Shown piece by piece: positions 1 through 9,199 of a stretch of DNA of 64,000 bases (positions are counted from its first letter, which is position 1; every line of letters begins with the position of its first letter). Made by a program: the position numbers and the translations under genes. The notes under the pieces are model-generated. The model was given only the letters and a program-made list of their open reading frames with translations. It was not told the origin of the DNA and did not search any database. This DNA comes from Agrococcus sp. KRD186 (GTDB lineage Bacteria; Actinomycetota; Actinomycetes; Actinomycetales; Microbacteriaceae). The stretch is taken from the NCBI RefSeq assembly GCF_017168255.1, contig NZ_JABFAP010000001.1, positions 436,041-500,040 on the forward strand. Reading direction: 5' to 3'.

Positions 1-638
1 ACGCCGAGCGAGTAGGCGATGGACAACAAGATCCCGCCGTCGATGCGCGGCGTTGCGGCTGTGACGCCTGAGTCGCCAGCCACGCCTGGGACGAGCAACG
101 TCGCGATTGCGCCTGCTGCGGAGGAAGCCGCGAGGGTTGCCAGGCAGGTCAGGAAGACGAGCAGCAGCAGCGTCATCGTCTTTGCAGCAACGAAGGCGAC
201 GAGGCCCGACTGGGGCCAGCGAACGCGAATGGACCGACTCCGCGCGTCGTGCGTTGCAAGGCCCACGCCCAGCAGCATGCCGAGGACGGGGAAGAAGAGG
301 ACGGTGGACAGCGCAATCGCTGAGCGCGCAGAGCCAAGAGCCGACATGTTGCCAAGTGCGACCGACGCGCGGTCGTAGTCGTATCGCAGCGGGTTGTTGG
401 TGATCTCAGCCCCGCCGGGCCCGGTCTCGATCGACACTGGCGCTTGCAAAGCGGCCTCAACGGACTCTCCGGCCTGCTCATACTCCTCAACCGTGGCGAG
501 GAACTGGCCGACCTCAGCGGACGCGAAACTCGAGTTGGAGACAGTGTTCCAGCCTGTTGCGGCTGCCGCTGCGAGCAACAGCACGAGAATGAGTTTTGAG
601 TTCCACGCCCACCTCAACTCACGGCGGATCTCACTCAT
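1..638 (-). CDS. ABC-2-type permease of a secreted-protein cassette (partial, runs off left edge)
   Basis: The frame is open on the minus strand from an ATG at 638 to the window edge, so only about 212 N-terminal residues are visible. It starts MSEIRRELRWAWNSK, followed by a first hydrophobic helix at about residues 14-28. A polar, presumably extracytoplasmic stretch of some 65 residues follows, and then at least two more hydrophobic segments (FFPVLGMLLGVGL; MTLLLLVFLTCLATL). This is the usual shape of an ABC exporter membrane subunit. It overlaps the upstream ATPase gene by 8 nt, which implies translational coupling and a shared complex. The substrate is unknown; the co-transcribed secreted protein is the obvious candidate. 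The family is inferred from topology and context only. Confidence 0.7.
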   Translation of the reverse strand, partial: MSEIRRELRWAWNSKLILVLLLAAAAATGWNTVSNSSFASAEVGQFLATVEEYEQAGESVEAALQAPVSIETGPGGAEITNNPLRYDYDRASVALGNMSALGSARSAIALSTVLFFPVLGMLLGVGLATHDARSRSIRVRWPQSGLVAFVAAKTMTLLLLVFLTCLATLAASSAAGAIATLLVPGVAGDSGVTAATPRIDGGILLSIAYSLG

Positions 639-1332
639 GGAACGAGTCGTACGTCTCTTCAAGGCTCGCCGTCCTCTCGTAGTGCGCAGTCCCGTCGTGC
701 AGCACACCGTCCTTCAGGATGTAGAGGCGGTCGGCAAACCCTTCGAACACGGCAAGATCATGGCCGGATGCGATGACCGTGCGGCCGGAGTCGACGACAG
801 ACTCGAGCGCACCCCGCACGCGCGCTCGAGTCGACCGGTCAAGACCGTTGCTGAATTCATCCAGCAGCAGGACCTTGGCGCTGCTCGCCACAGCGATGGC
901 GATGAGCACCAGCCGCGTTTGGCCAGCGGAGAGCCTGCCAGCGCGCGCAACCAAGAGGTCTTTCGGGAGCAGGCTCCGCACTGTTGGCGAGGATGCCGCT
1001 GTCCCATCGTTCAATTGGTACTCGATGTTCTTGGCCACCGTCCAAGTCGGATACATCGTCGATTCGTCGAAGACGCCGAAGATGTCGCCGCCAGCGAGCG
1101 ACCGCCCGCTCATTGCGCCCCCGAACCGCACGGAGCCACTGAAGGACTCCAGTCCGAGCATGCATTTGAACAGCGTCGTCTTGCCCGAGCCATTCTCGCC
1201 GAGAATCGCGACGACATGCCCCGACGGGAAGCTAGCGGAGGCCCCGTTGAGAACCGACCGCTGGTAAGCCTTGCTCAACTCCTCGATGATGAGGTCAGGG
1301 GACTCATCCGCTGCGGTCAGTTGATCCACCAC
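631..1332 (-). CDS. ABC transporter ATP-binding protein
   Basis: This 233-residue ABC ATPase would power the adjacent permease. The Walker A motif GENGSGKTT is at residues 45-53, the signature LSAGQ at 134-138 and Walker B LLLDE at 155-159, followed by the switch histidine in SGHD. The signature has A in place of the usual first G (LSAGQ for LSGGQ), which is tolerated in drug- and bacteriocin-type exporters. The start is GTG at 1332, with a second GTG directly after it. The start overlaps the end of the secreted-protein gene by 16 nt, so the three genes look like one translationally coupled operon. ABC membership is certain. Export rather than import is inferred from the permease topology and the absence of a binding protein. 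Confidence 0.9.
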   Translation of the reverse strand: MVDQLTAADESPDLIIEELSKAYQRSVLNGASASFPSGHVVAILGENGSGKTTLFKCMLGLESFSGSVRFGGAMSGRSLAGGDIFGVFDESTMYPTWTVAKNIEYQLNDGTAASSPTVRSLLPKDLLVARAGRLSAGQTRLVLIAIAVASSAKVLLLDEFSNGLDRSTRARVRGALESVVDSGRTVIASGHDLAVFEGFADRLYILKDGVLHDGTAHYERTASLEETYDSFHE

Positions 1333-1913
1333 CCGTTGTACGCCCCGCTCTTCTGGACGTCAATGCGAGCGGTTGACGTCCAGTTGTACACGTTCGCGTT
1401 ACCCCACGGCGTGGGAACGCCTGCACCGACCATGTAGCGACCGCGCCAGCTGTGCTTGGACGACGTCGTAGAGATGCGACTCGTGCCCAACGCTGTGACG
1501 TTGTTCGGGAAGATCGCGCCGGTGCTCTGGTAGCCGGAGCTGGAGAGGATGGTGTACCCGGTGTAGCGCCAGTAGACGCGCTCGTCCGCCCAGGCCAACC
1601 ACGATCCGCGATAGAGGCTGACTTCCATGCTGTAGGTCGCTTGCGTCGACGCCATGCCGTTTGTCGTCGCCATGCCAGTCGGCGCTACTCGCGCCACGCC
1701 GGACGTTGAGTGCGCGTTCGCAGTCCAAGCGTCGATGACCTGCAACTGTTCTGCCGTCAGCCCCTCGACTTCGGCGGGTTCGTCGGGGCTGCTCGCGAAG
1801 GCAGCCTCCGGGATGAGGATCGAACTCGTCAGTACCATGAAGCCGGAGATCAGGCCGATCAGAGCCAACGGTCGACGCCTCGCGTGCGTCGCCGGTTCTT
1901 CATAGTTGTGCAT
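1317..1913 (-). CDS. Secreted aromatic-rich protein of unknown family, first gene of an ABC cassette
   Basis: The 198-residue product starts with a charged N-terminus containing RRR, a hydrophobic core at about residues 16-33 and a plausible signal-peptidase site after AFA at 38-40. A short acidic linker leads to a C-terminal half rich in Trp, Tyr, Ser and Thr, as in beta-rich extracellular domains. It includes HSWRGRYMVGAGVPTPWG and ends NGWWIN. I do not recognise the family. The order secreted protein, ATPase, permease resembles bacteriocin loci of the lactococcin 972 type, but that family's sequence pattern is not evident and the protein is too long. An SD-like GGAGAG precedes the ATG. G+C is visibly lower than in the housekeeping genes, which suggests acquisition. 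Confidence 0.75.
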   Translation of the reverse strand: MHNYEEPATHARRRPLALIGLISGFMVLTSSILIPEAAFASSPDEPAEVEGLTAEQLQVIDAWTANAHSTSGVARVAPTGMATTNGMASTQATYSMEVSLYRGSWLAWADERVYWRYTGYTILSSSGYQSTGAIFPNNVTALGTSRISTTSSKHSWRGRYMVGAGVPTPWGNANVYNWTSTARIDVQKSGAYNGWWIN

Positions 1914-2397
1914 AATCTCTCCATTGAGGTTGCAGAATCACGGAACTCGCGATTTGCGCGAACTGTAGCATTCGGGCGTTGTCTCGGCAACAGACCGGTG
2001 AGATGATCCACGCCGAAGGGCCTTTTCGGCCTCGCTGCTCTAACGCATCACGGGCGCCGACGGCCGCCTCGAGGCGGCGGAGTTCGACATCGGCATGGGC
2101 TCCTCCTGGGAGGAAGCGTTCGGTCGAGGCTGCCGACGGCATCCGTCTATGGCATCGTCGCCTGGAGCTGAGGGTCGCGTCACTGGGAGGGGAGAGTCGG
2201 CCGGAAGGCCGAATCCAGCCTCTGCTCGGAAGGGCCGCCGAGATCTCCTCTGCTCGTGACGCGCGGCGGCTCAGGATGCGCGGCGTCGGGGCGGCCCTTC
2301 GGGCCTCCTCGACGAGCGCATCAGGCAGGGGCGAGCCTCAACCAGAGGTTGAGATACACGCCGCGCCGGGCTACCGGGGGAAGTCGGCGGGGGTTCC
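1914..2397. other. Gene-poor gap between the ABC cassette and parA
   Basis: No convincing gene lies in these 484 bases. On the minus strand TACAGT (1963-1968) could be the -10 element of the cassette, about 50 nt upstream of its ATG. Several short GC hairpins are present, for example around 2197-2210. Plus-strand reading frames through 2050-2130 look vaguely protein-like but have no recognisable family, start or neighbour, and may be the decayed end of a former gene. In related genomes xerD commonly sits before parA; it is absent here, so this gap is a likely rearrangement junction. Confidence 0.4.
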
Positions 2398-2403
2398 TAG
2401 ACT
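2398..2403 (+). promoter_or_regulatory. -10 element TAGACT for leaderless parA
   Basis: TAGACT ends 7 nt before the GTG start at 2411. No Shine-Dalgarno sequence lies in between, so transcription should begin at or next to the start codon. The same arrangement recurs at many genes in this window. Confidence 0.6.
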
Positions 2404-2410
2404 CGGAACC

Positions 2411-3289
2411 GTGAGCAACAGCACCGAGACCCTGGCCGGCATGGAGGCGCCCACGCTCGGGCCGACCGGGCGTGCGGTGCAGGAGTTCCCCGTGCCTGCG
2501 CCGCTGAAGTCGCACGGCCCCGCGCGCATCATCACGATGTGCAACCAGAAGGGCGGCGTCGGCAAGACGACCACCTCGATCAACCTGGGCGCCGCCGTCG
2601 CCGAGTACGGCCGCCGCGTGCTGGCCGTCGACTTCGACCCGCAGGGCGCGCTGAGCGCGGGCCTGGGCGTCGACAACCACGACGCGACCACGATCTACGA
2701 CCTGCTGCTCAACCCCAAGATCGACCCCCGCGAGGCGATCCAATCGACCTCGGTCGAGGGGCTCGACGTGATCCCCGCCAACATCGACCTGTCGGCGGCC
2801 GAGGTGCACCTCGTCAACGAGGTCGCCCGCGAGCAGATCCTCGCCCGGGTTCTGCGCCGCGTCGCCGACGACTACGACCTCATCCTGATCGACTGCCAGC
2901 CCTCGCTCGGCCTGCTCACCGTGAACGCGCTCACCGCCGCGCACGGCGTGCTCATCCCGCTCGAGAGCGAGTACTTCGCCCTCCGCGGCGTCGCGCTCCT
3001 GAAGGAGACGATCGAGAAGGTGCAGGACCGCCTGAACCCGGCGCTGCAGCTTGACGGCATCCTGGTCACGATGTTCGACTCCCGCACCCTGCACGCACGC
3101 GAGGTCATGGAGCGTGTGGTCGAGACCTTCGGCGACACCGTGCTCGACACCGTCATCCGCCGCACCGTGAAGTTCCCCGACGCATCCGTCGCCGGGGTGC
3201 CCGTGACGCAGTTCGCGCCCGAGCACGCCGCCGCAGAGGTGCACCGCCAGCTCGCGCGCGAGCTGATCGCCCGCGGCGCCATCGCCTGA
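2411..3289 (+). CDS. ParA family chromosome-partitioning ATPase (scp-linked)
   Basis: This 292-residue deviant Walker A ATPase of the ParA/Soj/MinD superfamily has the P-loop KGGVGKTT at residues 47-54 and a Walker B-like segment LILIDCQPSLG. It would bind nucleoid DNA in an ATP-dependent way. This is the actinobacterial ParA paralogue encoded with the condensin-type genes scpA and scpB, not the origin-proximal parAB pair, and no parB is nearby. The frame is open further upstream, but the GTG at 2411 fits the leaderless promoter and gives a normal 45-residue tail before the P-loop. scpA follows after 8 nt. The exact role of this paralogue is little studied. Confidence 0.92.
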   Translation: MSNSTETLAGMEAPTLGPTGRAVQEFPVPAPLKSHGPARIITMCNQKGGVGKTTTSINLGAAVAEYGRRVLAVDFDPQGALSAGLGVDNHDATTIYDLLLNPKIDPREAIQSTSVEGLDVIPANIDLSAAEVHLVNEVAREQILARVLRRVADDYDLILIDCQPSLGLLTVNALTAAHGVLIPLESEYFALRGVALLKETIEKVQDRLNPALQLDGILVTMFDSRTLHAREVMERVVETFGDTVLDTVIRRTVKFPDASVAGVPVTQFAPEHAAAEVHRQLARELIARGAIA

Positions 3290-3297
3290 CGTGGGCT

Positions 3298-4149
3298 GTG
3301 CCATCGCCTGACGCGGCCGACGCCGCACCCGCCGAGGCGGAGACGTCGGGCGCCGCCGACGAGACGGGCGGCTTCCGCCTCGCGCTCGACAACTTCGACG
3401 GGCCCTTCGACCTGCTGCTGACGCTCATCGGCAACCGCTCGATGGATGTCACCGAGATCGCGCTCAGCCGCGTCACGAACGACTTCATCGCCTACGTGCG
3501 CACGCTCGACACGCAGGAGGAGCTCGAGCAGGCGAGCGAGTTCATCGTCGTCGCCGCGACGCTGCTCGACCTCAAGATCGCCTCGCTGCTGCCCGCCGGC
3601 GACGTCGTCGACAGCGAGGACGTCGCGCTGCTCGAGGCCCGCGACCTGCTCTTCGCGCGGCTGCTGCAGTACCGCGCGTTCAAGCAGGCGGCGCTGTGGG
3701 CCGCCGAGCGCATCGGCGCGGAGTCGAGCCGCCACGCCCGCTCGGTGCGGCTCGAGGACCGCTTCCGGCAGCGCACGCCCGAGCTGCGGTGGACGCTCTC
3801 GGCCGACGACTTCGCAGCCCTCGCGCTGCTGGCGCTCACGCCCAAGGAGATCCCGACCGTCGGGCTCACGCACCTGCACGCGCCGCTCGTGTCGATCCGC
3901 GAGCAGGCCGCGCACATCGTCTCGATGCTGCGCTCGAAGGGCACCACCACGTTCCGCGAGCTGATCGCCGGCGAGGCCACTCGCGGGGTCATCGTCGCGC
4001 GCTTCCTCGCGGTGCTCGAGCTCTACCGCCACGCCGCGATCACCTTCGAGCAGCTCGAGCCGCTCGGCGAGCTCTCGCTCAGCTGGACGGGCCACGACTT
4101 CCGCGACGAGGACCTCGTGAGCTTGGGGGCAGACTATGACCATGCCTGA
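3298..4149 (+). CDS. scpA: Segregation and condensation protein A
   Basis: ScpA is the kleisin subunit that bridges SMC heads in the bacterial condensin complex and helps segregate newly replicated chromosomes. The 283-residue product has an acidic, alanine-rich tail of about 25 residues. The conserved kleisin N-terminus follows (LDNFDGPFDLLLTLI at about 31-45), then SEFIVVAATLLDLKIASLLP and a C-terminal winged-helix region (TFRELI...FLAVLELYR). It starts at GTG 3298, 8 nt after parA, and its last 14 nt overlap scpB, so it is probably translated from the parA transcript. The length is usual for the family. Confidence 0.95.
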   Translation: MPSPDAADAAPAEAETSGAADETGGFRLALDNFDGPFDLLLTLIGNRSMDVTEIALSRVTNDFIAYVRTLDTQEELEQASEFIVVAATLLDLKIASLLPAGDVVDSEDVALLEARDLLFARLLQYRAFKQAALWAAERIGAESSRHARSVRLEDRFRQRTPELRWTLSADDFAALALLALTPKEIPTVGLTHLHAPLVSIREQAAHIVSMLRSKGTTTFRELIAGEATRGVIVARFLAVLELYRHAAITFEQLEPLGELSLSWTGHDFRDEDLVSLGADYDHA

Positions 4150-4807
4150 GACCGAGACGCAGACAGCGACGCAGACACAGGCGGATGCGTCGGCGCAGCA
4201 GGGCGAGGAGGTCACCGAGGCCGCGGCCCCGGTGGAGGACCGCTCGCACCTGCCGCTCGAGCGCCGCATCGAGGCGATCCTGATGGTCGCCGACGAGCCG
4301 CAGGGCGCCGTGCACCTCGCGACCGCGCTGCGCGCGCCGGTCAAGCAGGTGAAGGCGGCGATCGAGGCGCTCCGCGACGACTACGACGGCAAGCCGGTGG
4401 GGGATCGGCCGGCAGGCCCCGAGCGCGGCTTCGAGCTGCGCGAGGTGGGCGGCGGCTGGCGCATCTACGTGCGCGACGCCTACGACGTCGACGCCGCCGA
4501 CTTCGTGCTGACGCAGACGCCCACGAAGCTCTCGCAGGCGGCGCTCGAGACGCTCGCCGTGATCGCCTACAAGCAGCCCATCACGCGCGGCGCCGTCGCG
4601 GCCATCCGCGCCGTCAACGTCGACTCGGTGGTGCGCACGCTGCTCGGCCGCGGGCTCATCCGCGAAGCCTTCGCCGACAGCGAGACCGGCGCCATCAACT
4701 ACGAGACCACCGAGCTGCTGCTGACGCAGCTCGGCCTGAACTCGCTCGACGAGCTGCCGCCGATCTCGCCGCTGCTGCCCGACGGCGAAGAGGATATGTT
4801 CGCATGA
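4136..4807 (+). CDS. scpB: Segregation and condensation protein B
   Basis: ScpB is the winged-helix partner of ScpA in the SMC-ScpAB condensin. The 223-residue protein carries the two expected winged-helix domains. The second has the family hallmark LAVIAYKQPITRGAVAAIR and then VVRTLLGRGLIRE. An acidic, low-complexity extension of about 35 residues at the N-terminus is common in actinobacterial copies. The gene overlaps scpA by 14 nt and ends in an ATGA overlap with rluB, so it is tightly coupled on both sides. Confidence 0.95.
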   Translation: MTMPETETQTATQTQADASAQQGEEVTEAAAPVEDRSHLPLERRIEAILMVADEPQGAVHLATALRAPVKQVKAAIEALRDDYDGKPVGDRPAGPERGFELREVGGGWRIYVRDAYDVDAADFVLTQTPTKLSQAALETLAVIAYKQPITRGAVAAIRAVNVDSVVRTLLGRGLIREAFADSETGAINYETTELLLTQLGLNSLDELPPISPLLPDGEEDMFA

Positions 4808-5571
4808 GCGACCCCAGCACCACGGGCGGCAGCCCGGCAGCCGAGGGCGAGCGCCTGCAGAAGGTGCTCGCCGCAGCAGGCGTCGCCAGCCGCCGCGTCG
4901 TCGAGGACATGATCGTCGCCGGCCGCATCACCGTCGACGGGCGGGTCGTGACCGAGCTCGGCACCCGCATCCAGCCGGAGGCGCAGGTGACCGTCGACGG
5001 CACCGCGGTGCAGCTCGACACCACCAAGCGCTACCTGATGCTCAACAAGCCCACCGGCGTCGTCTCCACCATGAGCGACGAGCGCGGCCGCCCCGACCTG
5101 CGCGAGTTCGTCGCCGACATCGACGAGCGCGTCTACAACGTCGGCCGTCTCGACGCCGACACCTCCGGCCTCCTCATCCTCACCAACGACGGCGACCTCG
5201 CGCACGTGCTTGCGCATCCGTCCTTCGGGGTGCAGAAGACCTACGTCGCGAAGGTGCGGGGCGCGGTCGACCAGCGCGTCATCCGCCAGCTGCTGCAGGG
5301 CTTCGAGCTCGACGACGGCAGCATCCGGGCCGACGCCGCGCGGCTGATCGGCAGCCCGTCGAAGGGCCACTCGATGGTCGAGCTGACGCTGCACTCGGGC
5401 CGCAACCGCATCGTGCGGCGCATGCTCGACCACGTGGGGCACCCGGTGGTCGAGCTCGTGCGGCGCTCGTTCGGCCCGCTCCACCTCGGCACCCTCCGCG
5501 CGGGGCGGGTGCGCGAACTCAGTACGATAGAGCGCGGCGCGATCCTCACACTCTCGAGGTCGGCGCCCTAG
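4804..5571 (+). CDS. rluB: 23S rRNA pseudouridine synthase, RsuA/RluB family
   Basis: This enzyme converts a uridine of large-subunit rRNA to pseudouridine during ribosome maturation. The 255-residue protein has an N-terminal S4 RNA-binding domain (RLQKVLAAAGVASRR...) and the catalytic domain with the RsuA-family motif GRLDADTSGLLILTNDG, which contains the catalytic Asp. The C-terminal segment GRNRIVRRMLDHVGHPV is also typical. The linkage scpA-scpB-rluB is widely conserved in Gram-positive bacteria. The start ATG overlaps the scpB stop by 4 nt. Assignment to RluB rather than RsuA rests on this linkage. Confidence 0.92.
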   Translation: MSDPSTTGGSPAAEGERLQKVLAAAGVASRRVVEDMIVAGRITVDGRVVTELGTRIQPEAQVTVDGTAVQLDTTKRYLMLNKPTGVVSTMSDERGRPDLREFVADIDERVYNVGRLDADTSGLLILTNDGDLAHVLAHPSFGVQKTYVAKVRGAVDQRVIRQLLQGFELDDGSIRADAARLIGSPSKGHSMVELTLHSGRNRIVRRMLDHVGHPVVELVRRSFGPLHLGTLRAGRVRELSTIERGAILTLSRSAP

Positions 5572-5610
5572 GCAGCAGCAGCCATCCAGCCCCCGATCCA
5601 GGAGCCACTC

Positions 5611-6690
5611 GTGACCCACCGACTGCGCGGCCCCGTGCGCATCGTCGGCACCGGGCTGCTCGGCACCTCCATCGGCCTCGGCCTCGCCGCCCGCGGCGTC
5701 GAGGTGCAGCTGCACGACGCCTCGCCGACCGCCATGCGGCTGGCCGCGGACTACGGCGCCGGCCGGGTGGCCGAGCCGGGCGATGCGCCCGAGCTGATCG
5801 TGGTCGCCGTGCCGCCGGATGTCACGGCGCAGGTCGTGGCGGCCGAGCTCGAGGCGTTCCCGGATGCGGTGGTCACCGACGTCGCGTCGGTCAAGGCCGT
5901 GCCGCTCGCCCAGCTGCGGGCGATGGGCGCCGACGTCAGCCGCTACCTCGGCACCCACCCGATGGCGGGCCGTGAGAAGAGCGGCGCGATCGCCGGCACC
6001 GGCGACCTGTTCGTCGGCCGCCCCTGGGTGATCGCGAGCCACGAGGGCATCTCGTACGAGCGCGGCAGCCTCGTCGACGACCTCATCCTCGACCTGGGCG
6101 CCGTGCCTATCGAGTCGACCCCTGACGAGCACGACCGTGCGGTCGCGATCGTCAGCCACGTGCCGCAGTTGGTCTCCTCGCTGATGGCCGCCCGGCTCGC
6201 CGACGCGCCCGACGAGGCGCTGCGCCTCGCCGGCGGCGGCGTGCGCGACGTCACCCGCGTCGCCGCGAGCGACCCGGCGCTGTGGATCCAGATCCTGGGC
6301 GCCAATGCACCCGCGATCGTCGAGCAGCTGCGCGCACTGCAGACCGACCTCGCGACGCTCGTCGACGCGCTCGACGACCCGGAAGCATCCGGCAGCCGGA
6401 AGACGATGGCGGATGCGTTGCGTGCCGGTAACGACGGCGTCTCGCGCCTGCCGGGCAAGCACGGCACGCACACGCGCTTCACGCTCGTGCAGGTGCGCAT
6501 CGACGACCGGCCGGGCCAGCTGGCGCGGCTGCTGGCCGACATCGGCGACGCCGACGTGAACCTCGAGGACGTGCGGATCGAGCACGCCGAGGGCGCGCAG
6601 TTCGGCGTCGTGGAGATCACGGTGCTGCCGGAGGCGGTGCAGCGGCTGCACGAGGCGCTCGAGCAGCTCGGCTGGCAGGTGCTCGCGTGA
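5611..6690 (+). CDS. tyrA: Prephenate dehydrogenase with C-terminal ACT domain
   Basis: TyrA oxidatively decarboxylates prephenate to 4-hydroxyphenylpyruvate with NAD(P)+, the committed step to tyrosine. The 359-residue product opens with a Rossmann fold (VGTGLLGTSIGLGL at about residues 12-25). It keeps the conserved THPMAGREKSG and a helical dimer domain (DEHDRAVAIVSHVPQLVSS). The last 75 or so residues form an ACT domain (VRIDDRPGQLARLLADIGDADVN cut here), consistent with feedback control by tyrosine. The GTG start has a good AGGAG about 8 nt upstream. The gene overlaps cmk by 4 nt. Confidence 0.93.
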   Translation: MTHRLRGPVRIVGTGLLGTSIGLGLAARGVEVQLHDASPTAMRLAADYGAGRVAEPGDAPELIVVAVPPDVTAQVVAAELEAFPDAVVTDVASVKAVPLAQLRAMGADVSRYLGTHPMAGREKSGAIAGTGDLFVGRPWVIASHEGISYERGSLVDDLILDLGAVPIESTPDEHDRAVAIVSHVPQLVSSLMAARLADAPDEALRLAGGGVRDVTRVAASDPALWIQILGANAPAIVEQLRALQTDLATLVDALDDPEASGSRKTMADALRAGNDGVSRLPGKHGTHTRFTLVQVRIDDRPGQLARLLADIGDADVNLEDVRIEHAEGAQFGVVEITVLPEAVQRLHEALEQLGWQVLA

Positions 6691-7373
6691 GCGGCGCCGA
6701 CACGAGCGGCACCGCGGTCGTCGTTGCGATCGACGGCCCCGCCGGCAGCGGCAAGTCGTCGGTGGCGCGCGCGGTGGCGCGCGAGCTGGGTTTCCAGTTC
6801 CTCGACACCGGCGCCGCCTACCGGGCGCTCACCTGGCTCATCCTCGAGCAGGGCGGCGACACCGACGACGAGCCGACGGTGATCAGCAGCCTGGGCGCGC
6901 TCGACTCGCTCGAGCTCACCGTCGACGTCACCGGGCAGCGGGTCGCGATCCAGGGGCACGACGTCACCGAGGAGATCCGCACCGAGCGCATCTCCGTCGC
7001 CGTCTCGGGCGTCGCCCGCACCGCCGCCGCCCGCGAGGCCGTCAACGTGCGCTTCCGCGCCATCATCGCCGCAGCCACCCCCGGCATCGTCGCCGAGGGC
7101 CGCGACATCACCACCGTCGTCGCGCCCGACGCCGACGTGCGCGTGCTGCTGACCGCCGACGAGGCCGTGCGCGTGCGCCGGCGCTTCGGCGACGTCGGCG
7201 GCGACGAGCTGCAGGTGGGCGCGCGCCTCGCGGCGCGCGACGCCTCCGATTCCCGTGTGGTCGACTTCCTCAACGCCGCGGACGGCGTGACGGTGGTCGA
7301 CTCCACCCATCTCACCTTCGATGAGACGGTCGATGCGATCGTCCGGCTCACGAGCGAGGAGCAGCATGACTGA
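6687..7373 (+). CDS. cmk: Cytidylate kinase
   Basis: Cmk phosphorylates CMP and dCMP to the diphosphates with ATP, in nucleotide salvage. The 228-residue protein has the P-loop GPAGSGKSS at residues 17-25, the substrate segment [13 protein letters not shown] and the C-terminal LID region with arginines ([13 protein letters not shown]). The adjacent [14 protein letters not shown] is also characteristic. Start codon GTG overlaps the tyrA stop, and the last 8 nt overlap der. The tyrA-cmk-der order is conserved in many Actinobacteria. Confidence 0.95.
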   Translation: MSGADTSGTAVVVAIDGPAGSGKSSVARAVARELGFQFLDTGAAYRALTWLILEQGGDTDDEPTVISSLGALDSLELTVDVTGQRVAIQGHDVTEEIRTERISVAVSGVARTAAAREAVNVRFRAIIAAATPGIVAEGRDITTVVAPDADVRVLLTADEAVRVRRRFGDVGGDELQVGARLAARDASDSRVVDFLNAADGVTVVDSTHLTFDETVDAIVRLTSEEQHD

Positions 7374-8922
7374 CACCCAGGGCACCGAGCCCACCGAGAA
7401 CACTGAACCCACCGAGCCCACCCTCTCCGACGACTTCGACGGTCCGCTCGAGGCGGGCCCGGCGATCGAGCAGGACGCCTACGAGACCGACGAGGCGCGG
7501 GTCGCAGCGCTGCGCGCCGGGCTCTCCGGCTACGAGCTCGACGATGAGGACGCCGCGCTGCTGGATCTCGCCGAAGTGGGCGCCGACGCCATCCGCGTGA
7601 TGCCGGCGCTGCCGGTGCTGGCGATCGTCGGCCGCCCGAACGTCGGCAAGTCGGCGCTCGTGAACCGCATCCTCGGTCGCCGCGAGGCCGTCGTCGAGGA
7701 CACCCCGGGCGTCACCCGCGACCGCGTCTCCTACAAGGCGGAGTGGAACGGGCGTCGCTTCACGCTCGTCGACACCGGCGGCTGGGAGCCCGACGCGCGC
7801 GGCATCGACCGCTCGGTCGCCATCCAGGCCGAGATCGCCGTCGAGCTCGCCGACGCGGTGCTGTTCGTCGTCGACGTCAACGTCGGCCCCACCTCCACCG
7901 ACGAGCACGTCGTGCGGATGCTGCGGCAGTCGAACCGGCCGGTCATCCTGGTGGCCAACAAGGCCGACGACGCGCGCCGCGACCTGGAGGCATCGTCGCT
8001 GTGGAGCCTCGGCCTGGGTGAGCCCCACCCCGTCTCGGCGGCGCACGGCCGCGGCGTCGCCGACGTGCTCGACCTGGCCATGACCAAGCTGCCCGCGATC
8101 TCGGCGGTCGCGAAGGAGGAGCTCGGCGGCCCGCGCCGCGTGGCGCTGCTGGGCCGCCCCAACGTCGGCAAGTCGAGCCTGCTCAACAAGGCCGCGGGGG
8201 AGGAGCGCGTGGTCGTCAACGAGATCGCCGGCACCACCCGCGACCCCGTCGACGAGCAGATCGAGCTCGGCGGGCGCGTCTGGCGCTTCGTCGACACCGC
8301 CGGCATCCGTCGCCGCGTGCATCTGCAGCAGGGCGCTGACTTCTACGCCACGCTGCGCACGCAGGCGGCGCTCGAGAAGGCCGAGGTCGCCGTCGTGCTG
8401 CTCGACGTGACCGAGCCGCTCAGCGAGCAGGACGTGCGCATCATCGACCTGGTGCTCGAATCGGGCCGCGCCCTCGTGCTCGCGTTCAACAAGTGGGATC
8501 AGCTCGACGACGACCGCCGCCGCTACCTCGAGCGCGAGATCGAGAAGGATCTCGCGCACGTCGACTGGGCACCGCGGGTCAACATCTCCGCCCGCACAGG
8601 TCGCCACCTCGAGAAGCTCGTGCCCGCGCTCGAGACGGCGCTCGACTCGTGGGACACCCGCATCCCCACCGGCAAGCTCAACGCCTTCATCGCCGAGCTC
8701 ACCGCCGCCCACCCGCACCCGCTGCGCGGCGGCAAGCAGGCGCGCATCCTCTTCGCCACCCAGGCCTCGACCAGGCCGCCCACCTTCGTGCTGTTCACGA
8801 CCGGCTTCCTCGACCCGCAGTACCGGCGCTTCATCACGCGCCGTCTGCGCGAGGACTACGGCTTCGAGGGCAGCCCGATCGTGGTGAACATGCGCGTTCG
8901 TGAAAAGAGGCAGCGCCGGTAG
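7366..8922 (+). CDS. der: Ribosome biogenesis GTPase Der (EngA), tandem G domains
   Basis: Der is an essential GTPase for 50S subunit assembly. The 518-residue protein carries two Era-like G domains, with G1 motifs [12 protein letters not shown] at about 89-100 and [12 protein letters not shown] at about 262-273, and G4 motifs NKAD and NKWD. A KH-like domain closes it ([16 protein letters not shown]...). An acidic N-terminal extension of about 80 residues is longer than in E. coli but usual for Actinobacteria. The chosen ATG overlaps cmk by 8 nt; an in-frame ATG 45 nt upstream lies deep in cmk and is less likely. A strong hairpin follows the stop codon. Confidence 0.95.
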   Translation: MTDTQGTEPTENTEPTEPTLSDDFDGPLEAGPAIEQDAYETDEARVAALRAGLSGYELDDEDAALLDLAEVGADAIRVMPALPVLAIVGRPNVGKSALVNRILGRREAVVEDTPGVTRDRVSYKAEWNGRRFTLVDTGGWEPDARGIDRSVAIQAEIAVELADAVLFVVDVNVGPTSTDEHVVRMLRQSNRPVILVANKADDARRDLEASSLWSLGLGEPHPVSAAHGRGVADVLDLAMTKLPAISAVAKEELGGPRRVALLGRPNVGKSSLLNKAAGEERVVVNEIAGTTRDPVDEQIELGGRVWRFVDTAGIRRRVHLQQGADFYATLRTQAALEKAEVAVVLLDVTEPLSEQDVRIIDLVLESGRALVLAFNKWDQLDDDRRRYLEREIEKDLAHVDWAPRVNISARTGRHLEKLVPALETALDSWDTRIPTGKLNAFIAELTAAHPHPLRGGKQARILFATQASTRPPTFVLFTTGFLDPQYRRFITRRLREDYGFEGSPIVVNMRVREKRQRR

Positions 8923-8930
8923 GCGCTGAC

Positions 8931-8954
8931 GCGAAGGCCCTTTCGGGCCTTCGC
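8931..8954 (+). terminator. Hairpin terminator after der
   Basis: Ten perfect base pairs (GCGAAGGCCC with GGGCCTTCGC) close over a TTTC loop, 8 nt after the der stop codon. There is no T-tract, as is common for actinobacterial terminators. It probably ends the parA-to-der transcript. Confidence 0.75.
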
Positions 8955-9027
8955 CATGAACGCGCCGAGGCCGTCTCGGCCGAGGGGCGCGAGAAGCGCA
9001 CCCGCCGCACGTAGCCGCCGGCCAGCT

Positions 9028-9087
9028 GCAGGTATACGGCGGTTGGCTCCAACGCGCGCCGTGCAAGACCGGAGTTCCGCAACTGGT
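9028..9087 (+). repeat. Degenerate dispersed element, copy 1
   Basis: Two blocks here recur in inverted orientation at 41110-41153: block 1 at 9028-9049 (GCAGGTATACGGCGGTTGG...) and block 2 at 9069-9087 (CCGGAGTTCCGCAACTGGT). About 18 of 22 and 17 of 19 positions match. The spacer is 19 nt here against 3 nt in the other copy. Both copies lie in non-coding gaps. The origin is unknown and may be a decayed mobile element. Confidence 0.5.
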
Positions 9088-9199
9088 GAGCACACGTTGC
9101 CCGGGATTCCGCGCGGTGGCGCGGAAGTTGACGGTTGGGCGTGTGGGGGTCGTGTTACTACAGGGTCGGCTCGGACCGGCGTATCGGCCTCAGTTGCCC

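Noticed and set aside
1317..1913. Lactococcin 972-family bacteriocin
   Set aside because: The layout is similar, but the protein is about twice as long and I cannot see the family pattern, so only the analogy is kept.
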